Source: Halocafeteria seosinensis
Taxonomy: Eukaryota > Sar > Bigyra > Bicosoecida
Assembly (NCBI GenBank): GCA_001687465.1
Contig: LVLI01000202.1
Coordinates: 62,001-126,000 of the forward strand
Direction: 5' to 3'
DNA: 64,000 bases
A program made the translations under genes and the position numbers. How positions within the stretch are numbered: the stretch's first letter is position 1; each line of letters begins with the position of its first letter. Under the pieces are notes generated by a model. That model worked only from the letters and a program-made list of their open reading frames with translations. It was not told where the DNA came from and made no database searches. Positions 57,140-64,000 of the stretch are shown piece by piece.

Positions 57140-57645
57140 TAGAACCCACCGTATGCATGTTACAGTTGTACTACCGACCCATTGTTCAGCTGTGCGAACT
57201 TTAGTTTAGTTCGTGATTCCCGCGTGGTCCTCAGAACTCATTAGTATTTAGACGGGCTAACCTGATTGGGATTGTCAATTTGGAAAACAGGAACCTAAAA
57301 CAGTAACTAAGTTACCGTGTGCCGAGGAGCTTTTGCGCACCTTACATTGAATTATGGCAGTTTTTTGCATGAATGATGACCGTAGTTGCTCATAGCTGAT
57401 GCGAAAGCAGTTCCAGGATTAATTCCGTTGGTCTACACGTTGGGCTTTATGATGACAAAGGAGCCTGAAACTTCAGACGTTTTACAATTCCCTCGTAATT
57501 ATAGTACTCGCATGTGTAGTCGCGCGAAAAGCATAGGAGACCTTACTGGACAGACAGAAGCAGAGGTACATTTTTCGTGTGATCGAACAAATGGTGGCCG
57601 TCTATGAGACTACGGCATCAGTAAGCCGACACATATAGCAAAGAG
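57140..57645. other. Intergenic between convergent genes
   Basis: About 500 bases between two stops. It holds the 3' UTRs of both. A 73-codon plus-strand frame (57386-57607) has no recognisable content. No repeat or RNA seen. Confidence 0.3.
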
Positions 57646-59462
57646 TTATTCCTTGTGGTTGGACACACTCCTTGACTGCTTCAGTCCATCTCGAATAGAT
57701 TCTGCACTCTGGTAAATGTCGTTAAGTGACTCGAATGAAGACCTCCGACGCTCCCTCCGAGGATAGTTTTCCTTTTGGCTACCGCCGGAGGAAGCTTCCC
57801 GAGGTGGTTCCCAGTATTGCCTTGAGTCTTCCGAGGACGCATCAATATCTGTGTCGCTTTCGTCGGCATCATCTACTCTCCGCTTTGCAAAATTGTTCCA
57901 ACTACTCTTCAAGGTTTCATAGCTCCGAAGTGATTGGTTTAATCTCTGCTGGACTCTCTTGCGGAAGCCATCAAATTCCGCGACAGTGCGAGGCCGAATT
58001 GGAGTCAACGAGGAAGAAATACTATCATCAGTTGTTGATGCAGATGCCCGTCGGGACGATCGTCGTTGTGAAACTGATGGTGTAACACCTTCCTGTTGTT
58101 TGTCCCGGGCACTCAACTGTTGCTGCGCCGTACTTTGAGTCCATGGGCTCTTGGAAGTACGCTTGTCTTTGCTCCGAATCGTTCTGTTATGGCGGCGCCG
58201 TCTGCTATCCGTATTGAGCCTACTTATAAAGTTTTGCGCTTCTTCGGCCTCTTTTCTCAACCTCTCTTTCTCCTGTGTATCTCTCTCCTGCGTCCTTTGT
58301 CGATCCAAAGCGAGTTCTAGAACGGATAGAGCAGCAGGCCTCATGTCGTATCGCGATTGCTGCTCCGCCAGGCTTTCGACGGCCTCCTTCATAGATGCTT
58401 GAACATCCGGTGGTAGAGCAGCGTAGCTAGGCAGCCGTGGTCCACCCACCATACAATTCGTATTTTCGCCTTCACTGCCGTACCGTGACGTAGCAGCTAT
58501 GGGATGAAGACCCGCGGAGCGAGCAAGGCGCTTTCTTCGGCTAAGGGAGTTCCGCGGCATATCTCCAGTCAACGATGTTCCTATAGATGAATCGATTATT
58601 TCTGCAACAGCGTTAGCCTGCTCCATGTAGTAATGTTCATAAAGCACAGACATTTCAGTATACCGACTAATTATGTTCCTGGCAAAGTCAAGTCTAGTCT
58701 CAGCCGCCTGTAACTCTATCCAAGAAGAGGCTTCCTATGCAGTCTAGTTCAGAGGCAACGAAGCAATATACGTACCAGACTCCTTTCAACATCGCCAGCC
58801 ATCCCCATGGAAGATCTCTGTAAGGCCAATCTGTTCAGAGCTTCAATATAAGGGGAACGCTCTGAACTTCTCGTGTGTCGTTGCTCATCATGCCCAGTGT
58901 TCCCGTACGGTGGAGAATAGTGATGCCCAAACAGCCACGGCCACAGGCGCATCGCTTCCTTATGAGCCTCGTTGTTATCCAAACCCTCTTCAGCGTTTTG
59001 CCGTTGTCCAGACGTATGTCCCTGTCGTTGACTTCTCTCGTACTGGTCAGCGAACCGCGCCGTTCTCCTCCCGTTCTCCTCCTCTTGTTGGCGTGTCCCA
59101 CCTTTCGGTGGTGCTTCAGAGGACCTCAACGAAGCTGTCTCCTGCTTCCTACCTGTTCGGCGCCTTCGGTGCCACCGCGCTTGCTCGGAGGAGCCCCCCG
59201 TGGAGCCTGATGTTTCCGTACTGCTGAGACTATCCTCCTGTCCGTCTTCCTGGGCTACTTGCTGCCTTTCCTCCTCTCCTTCCGAATCAGGTGGCGTCGT
59301 CAAGGTCATAGAGTTGGTCGACGTTCCTGGGGAGGACAATGACTTGCTTTCCACATTGCCGCCGTTGCGACTGGAAGTTGCCACCGTGTTAACACGAGTT
59401 GTCCAGGTCGCCGCCATGGACGAAGATGGGGCCCCATGCACAGGTATTTTTCTACCCGACAT
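57646..59462 (-). CDS. Hypothetical disordered/helical protein, two exons
   Basis: Exons 58776-59462 and 57646-58707 join in phase 0 (582 aa). The splice creates a continuous helical segment, DVERSLAAETRLDFARNII, leading into YEHYYMEQANAVAEII. The N-terminal 190 residues are low complexity (Ser/Thr/Gly/Glu/Arg), with a RWHRRRRTGRK cluster that could be a nuclear signal. The middle has a charged helix (LELALDRQRTQERD through EEAQNFISRLN). The C-terminus alternates basic, Ser-rich and acidic patches (DDADESDTDIDASSEDS). No domain is recognised. The long open frames with a matching splice support a real gene; function unknown. Confidence 0.6.
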
Positions 59463-59969
59463 TTTTTAAGAGAAATAGTACACATGCAAGGAAGGACTAA
59501 TCATGCATGCAATCAACAATTGTCGAGCCTAATGACATAATAATGACACTGTACGATCTTGTGACGGTTAAATTAACGTCATCTTCACAAAGAATTCATT
59601 TGAATTGGTGCCGCTTGTACTTGCATGATGTTGCACAGTTCAGGAACTGTGAACATCCTACGGCTGTGCATTGATCACCAACGGTGGTGATAAGCCTATC
59701 GCGCATAAGCCATTAAAGGATCGACACTCAGAATAATCGGACTGAGATCGACATCGGCGTCATGTGCGGCAGTCATACCACATGGTTGTACCGAGTTGCT
59801 CTACCTAAGTGGACAATTTCGTTTAGTTGCTGCTCTTTAGATGTGACGTGACGGATCTGGTACCGTTTTGCAGGGGCGATTGAGCCGCGGCTCCTATTTG
59901 AAAATGACGTCAAAGATTTCTTGCCACTTGGGTTTGGAGTGATTTAATTGATTTGCTTAAGTTGCATCC
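59463..59969. promoter_or_regulatory. Intergenic with hairpin upstream of hypothetical gene
   Basis: 507 bases between the hypothetical gene start and the amine oxidase stop. A perfect 8-bp hairpin with a 2-base loop (CACAGTTC AG GAACTGTG) lies at 59634-59651. No gene or tRNA supported. Confidence 0.35.
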
Positions 59970-61962
59970 TCAACTACCACATATCTCCGTAGAAACACGC
60001 TCACCCGACAAGAATGCTCCATGCAAACTTCCATCGTATTCGCCATCCGCAGCATCACCAGCAAAGTGAAGTGACACCTTGTCTGGAGCTGCTTCCTGCG
60101 TCCACGCACCACAATGCAGCTTTAGGGGATGCATATAGTCCTCTAATGCTGCCAAATCTACGTGAACTGCGAAGTAGCGTACTATTGAAGAGTAACACAG
60201 AGAGCCGAGATAAGATAGATCATCGCTCAGCTAGCATGGCACTTACGAACTGAACAGTTGTAGGCGCCCCTGCTCCAGGGATTAGTGCTCCACTTGGTCA
60301 GAAAATATTCTTCTGGCATGTCAGGTACCGAGTTGGCATCAACCCCGAGACAGCAACTGGAAAATGCTCGTATTTGTTCCATTGCACTCCGAACCACTGC
60401 AGAAAAAGACGGATCGGAACTTTCTCTTTCTACAGCTATCTCTTGATGATACGTACATGGAAACTCATCTTCCAACGTCTCCACATAGTTGCCATCGTTC
60501 CCCACTGCACCATAAAACTGTGAGACGTTTGAAGAATACAATGAAAAACCTCCTAGGTACCTACCAAATACTATCACCAAGGCAGGGACACCCTTAGTGG
60601 AATAGTAGTTTTCCACGTAGCGGACCTTTGTTATCTCACTATCCTCATTCCAACACAATGCCCACGAAGATGGGGCAGTATCTGGCCAAAATCGCGAACT
60701 TTCACTAAAATACAAAATGAGTTTCGTGTATACACCAAAAGTGATAGAGTTCAGGGCATTCATCTTCCAACTAGGGAGAGATGGTTGAATGGGTAATTCA
60801 CCCGCTTTCATTGCCGGCGGCGGAACCGTAACCACAACTCTATAACAAGACACAGCGAACTCTGTACTGGAAACGATATTCTGGCAAAATACTCTCCCAC
60901 CATACACGTCGTCAAAGTTGATCTTGCTAACTCTGCAATTGAGCGCAATCTCCAGAACTCCGGCGTTTTCGCTGTCCTTCGCCGATAGCTTCGCCGCCAA
61001 GCAATCTACTACAGTCTTCATTCCACAAGGATGAATCTCCCCCGTCTGCGCAGTAACTAAAGCAGAGAACCGTACAGGCATACTTTGTTCATAAGACTTT
61101 GAAAGATCGATGTTATTCCGTCCAACATTCTTAAGCAGACAATGGCTTCCAGGAAAATCACTGCAAACCCAGACAATATGCATGCAATTGAATATGTTTA
61201 CAACTGTGGCTACCAAACATACCCCCAAAGTTCTTCCATAGCTAGAGAACACATTTGCAGGTTTTCCAAGTTCGTCCCCATCCAGCATTCGATATTCCAA
61301 ACCAAGGATCGGAGAACCCTCCGTACCTCCGAGTGGTCTACAGCATCGGATATGTCACTTCTTTCACAGGCTTTGTTAACCAAGCTCGGTAGCCATTCCA
61401 GGCATCTCGACGCCGGTGTGTCAACATCCTCCTCCATGCAACACCTTTCCGCTTCTTTTTTCAGTTCCTCTTTTAAATTGTTGAAACATTCCAGCGCAAG
61501 TTGTATGGACTGTTCTTTCGGCACTGTATACTGGGAACCTGTGGAGTCCACAGTTCCAAAGCAGATCGACTTAGGGTTCGGGTGAACCCATGGATTCCGA
61601 CTGGACACCTCTACCATGAGAGAACTGTCAACAGACCAGGGCCTTCCAGTACCATCTACCAATAAGTCAACCAAAGGATTTCCCTTGGAGCCATCTGCAT
61701 CAATATTAACAGCAAACAAACTCAACTGAGAAGTAGCTTCCTGGCAGTGTTTCGTCTACGTACGTATCCATGCGGCTCCTGTGTCGAACACGTGGGTATC
61801 CGAGGATGCTCTTTCCGGTTTCCATTGTTGAACTCTACCACCTAATCGATCTTGCGCCTCAACGATTAAAATATGCAAATGGGGAGCCTTCTGAGCGACA
61901 TGAAGCGCCGTAGATAGTCCCGCGACCCCTGCTCCCACAATCACAACGTCGTACATTACCAT
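59970..61962 (-). CDS. Flavin-containing amine/polyamine oxidase-like protein
   Basis: Four exons: 61764-61962, 61223-61694, 60247-61160, 59970-60166 (593 aa, in phase). It starts directly with the FAD dinucleotide fold (VVIVGAGVAGLSTALHV, VEAQDRLGGRV), then FDTGAAWIHGSKGNPL, where splicing restores the conserved GAxWIHG. The C-terminus has the second FAD motif (LHFAGDAADGEYDGSLHGAF, then LSGERVS). FPGSHCLL matches the middle of polyamine oxidases and SMOX. The conserved GAY segment is GAYNCSV. No histone demethylase SWIRM or tower domain is visible, so a polyamine or monoamine oxidase producing H2O2 is likelier than LSD1. No signal or targeting sequence. It is divergent from the small gene at 62243. 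Confidence 0.85.
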
Positions 61963-62242
61963 ATCTGCAACAAAGGATCAGTGGCCGGCCATCATTCCCC
62001 TCTGCATTCGGATCCCTATACATGTTACGATGCACCAGTACATGTATGCACCAATCGACGCGACAACCATAATGAGCGCTGCTCTAACTGGTTCACAAAG
62101 TCGGTTTGTGAAGCTGCTGTGCTGCTCTAACTGCTTCACAAAGTCGGTTTGTGAAGCTGCTGTTACAGTGCTGTATGAGATGCATTCGAAACCATTATCA
62201 TTGTTGAACTTTTTTTGCCTCGAAGAAAGGACTAACTGGTGT
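61963..62242. promoter_or_regulatory. Divergent promoter region with tandem hairpins
   Basis: 280 bases between two divergent starts. It contains two 43-base tandem units starting GCTCTAACTG at 62081 and 62124. Each carries an inverted repeat, TTCACAAA GTCGG TTTGTGAA: 8 bp in unit 1, extended to 10 bp (GCTTCACAAA / TTTGTGAAGC) in unit 2. Confidence 0.7.
62081..62165. repeat. Two 43-bp tandem units, each a hairpin
   Basis: Copies at 62081-62123 and 62124-62165 differ by about two bases (ACTGGTT versus ACTGCTT, and the start of the linker). The stem-loop within each copy has the same GTCGG loop. Confidence 0.9.
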
Positions 62243-62618
62243 ATGGACATAATGGAGAATAACAACGCAGAAGAGCCCGAGATCTCGCAAGCGCGGCTGG
62301 ATAATTTCATTGCCCGCAATGAGGAAGCACGAGAACGATACCGGAGAGCAGCCGCAAAAAGCAATGAAGAACGAGAAGAAATAGCAGCCTCTTTGGAAAG
62401 AGAAACAGGGGTGTCCCTGCCATCGCAGCTGCCGTCCGGAGCTACTGGTAACGAGGTAAGCCCCAAGGACAACACTATCGAGAACTATCGTTACTTGATT
62501 TCTTAGCATTTGGCAGAATTCAAACGGTAATCAACAGTCCCAAAGCACTCGATATGCACAACAGTACTACGAAGGGCTAATCAAAACGCACAATGAACAG
62601 CAGGAGCCTAAGAAATAA
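62243..62618 (+). CDS. Small hypothetical protein (104 aa)
   Basis: Exons 62243-62455 and 62517-62618 join in phase 0 across a 61-base intron. The first two-thirds is a charged helix (QARLDNFIARNEEARERYRR, then EEREEIAASLERETG). The rest is Gln/Asn/Tyr-rich (NSNGNQQSQSTRYAQQYYEG) and ends EPKK. A start at the second Met (MENNNAEE) is also possible. Composition suggests a small coiled-coil or regulatory subunit; no family recognised. Confidence 0.55.
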
Positions 62619-62983
62619 TGCTGAGAGCGGTGTTGGTTGATCTCGCCACAGTGGAGCAGCAATGTAGTGAATGTGGATTGTGATTTCGCACCAATGATGA
62701 TGCTCGCTCGTCCATAGCTGTTTGCGTACTCTTTAAGACTAGAATCGCCTTCCGTTCTACCTGCGCGGTGTGAGTCTATGCTGTGGTCGCTCTTTTATCA
62801 GGATTGTGGTAAATGAGTCGTCGCAGAAAGACTTGAGGCTGATTCCATTTACTGCTTTGAAAGGTTGGAATATGTATGGTGTAAATGCTGAGTTTTCAAG
62901 TGGACGCTCGTTTTTAATTATAGGCTTGCTTAGGGTAACGAGAGGAGATCGTCTTCACTATATCTTTGATAAAACAAGAGACC
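62619..62983. other. Intergenic between convergent genes
   Basis: 365 bases between the stops of the small gene and the kinesin-14. No supported frame, RNA or repeat. Confidence 0.3.
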
Positions 62984-64000
62984 TTAGACTCCTGACGTAT
63001 CCGGATAGCTAGAACCCGGTTCCGTTGTGTCATCGATTTCCACGGACGAAGCCATGCCGCATCCTTTATACGCCTCTAATTCACTTTCGAGTTGGTTTAC
63101 CCTAGTTTTTAGTTTTGCTACGTCGACTGTGCTCTTTTGCTTTTTCGGCTGTTCCAAGTAACAAACACCTATCCATTTTGAAACCATACTTACAGTTCAT
63201 ATACTGTGTCAGAACATACCTTGCCCAGTTCTACAGACCTACAACGTGAAGCAAAGTGGAGTGAAGCTATAGACTCCGTTGAGTTCCACAGAACTGGTGA
63301 AATATTAGCAAACATGAGCACCTGAAAGTCATTGCCATTGAATACGGATAATATCCGGACTACGAAACAGTCGTATCTACATACTTTTGAGTTCCCCGTG
63401 AGGCAATCCTTTAACAAGTAAGTTAACTTGGAATTGCGGAACGGGGTGTGCTTCGAGGAGCTCTTTCCAAGAGCATTGACCACGTCTCCCAAGGCGCTGA
63501 ATGTATCGCATGTGAGAACGAGTTGCCTCATGAATTAGACAAGAGCTATCTTTGATACTGCACATACCTTAAAGAGCGATTTATGTTTTGGGCCTCTTTT
63601 AGTCTGTCACCGGATGCGTCCGTCTTACTGACTCGTTCGGACCCTGCCAAGTCGATCAGGTTCATTGTGGCCGTCATAGACTCATCAGCAAGGAGACTAT
63701 CTCCTTCGACCTGAAGCAGTTGCGTATTGCTGGAAACTACGCATACGAGATTAAGGTTCAAACAGATCACTCATACCTCAATTTTAACAACTAAGTGGGA
63801 CCTAGAAGAGTGCTCGTGCATATTCGTCGCCCCTACTTGTCGTGACTGGATTCCTCTATTCAATATTTCCAAACCTGCCTCAACACTTTCTGGTTCGGCG
63901 GTAGTTAATCCAGGAACAATCATCGAATTTGTGCCCTGCAACCGGGAAATGCTATATCGAATACATTTCTACAACGACGTGATGCCTACCTCTCGGATGT
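62984..64000 (-). CDS. Kinesin-14-like C-terminal motor (3' part; 5' end beyond window)
   Basis: Only the later exons are present; the gene continues past 64000. Exons read, 5' to 3': [10 protein letters not shown] through switch [12 protein letters not shown]; then [12 protein letters not shown] through switch [13 protein letters not shown] and [11 protein letters not shown]; then [22 protein letters not shown]; then [10 protein letters not shown] through [12 protein letters not shown]; then [14 protein letters not shown] with a short coil and the stop at 62984. The last exon is 62984-63148. The motor lies near the C-terminus, followed by only 55 residues. [14 protein letters not shown] followed by KKQ is typical of kinesin-14, minus-end-directed motors that focus spindle poles. 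LMFANISP (where many kinesins have LM.V.ISP) is slightly unusual. Exon ends in this part are approximate. Confidence 0.85.

Noticed and set aside
59970-61962. LSD1-type histone demethylase
   Set aside because: No SWIRM domain ahead of the FAD fold and no long tower insertion; polyamine or monoamine oxidase layout fits better.
1-64000. CRISPR array, insertion sequence, retroelement or viral insert
   Set aside because: No array of spaced direct repeats, transposase, reverse transcriptase or capsid-like frame was found on either strand.

Overview
This is nuclear DNA from a unicellular or filamentous eukaryote. It carries about 26 protein genes and one tRNA in 64 kb, on both strands. Most genes are broken by short GT-AG introns of about 65-90 bases with GTAAG, GTACG or GTATG donors; a few large genes are a single open frame. 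CEP135, KIF6 (kinesin-9) and MYCBP/FAP174 homologues imply basal bodies and flagella. A hybrid histidine kinase excludes animals. UFL1 argues against typical fungi. A PH-PP2C fusion and a papain protease with a counting-factor-D-type front domain point to a protist. A stramenopile (oomycete-like) host is my best guess, as inference only. I see no plastid gene, virus, transposon, CRISPR array or operon.

Layout: 0-11 kb holds a PAS/histidine kinase/receiver protein, a PEPCK-like protein without a P-loop, an ATAD5/Elg1 clamp unloader and the splicing factor SMU1. 11-21 kb holds CEP135, a large kinesin with a repeated Pro/Gln-rich tail and an unknown gene. 22-30 kb holds a PH-PP2C phosphatase, a tRNA-Met of initiator type, an MFS_2/GPH transporter and an unknown gene. 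30-42 kb holds KIF6, SPC24, UFL1, a secreted Asp-box protein and MYCBP. 42-53 kb holds an intron-dense SMC6, pyruvate kinase and a secreted papain-like protease. 53-64 kb holds an unknown gene, an ISCA-type Fe-S assembly factor, a bHLH-like protein, two unknown genes, a flavin amine oxidase and the 3' part of a kinesin-14.

How they fit together: an unusual share acts on microtubules or chromosomes (CEP135, three kinesins, SPC24, MYCBP, SMC6, ATAD5). The others are housekeeping, signalling or secreted. Several neighbours are divergent pairs with short shared promoters (ATAD5/SMU1, KIF6/SPC24, SMC6/pyruvate kinase, amine oxidase/small gene), some holding perfect hairpins.

Gene models were spliced by hand from frame, splice consensus and remembered family patterns. 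No database search was run, so junctions and family calls are predictions. No clearly new multi-gene system was found. The best leads are the P-loop-less PEPCK relative, the U1:A72 initiator-like tRNA, the kinase with a degenerate ATP lid and possible myristoylation, the AGTCAA/TTGACT palindromes and the tandem hairpins near 62.1 kb.
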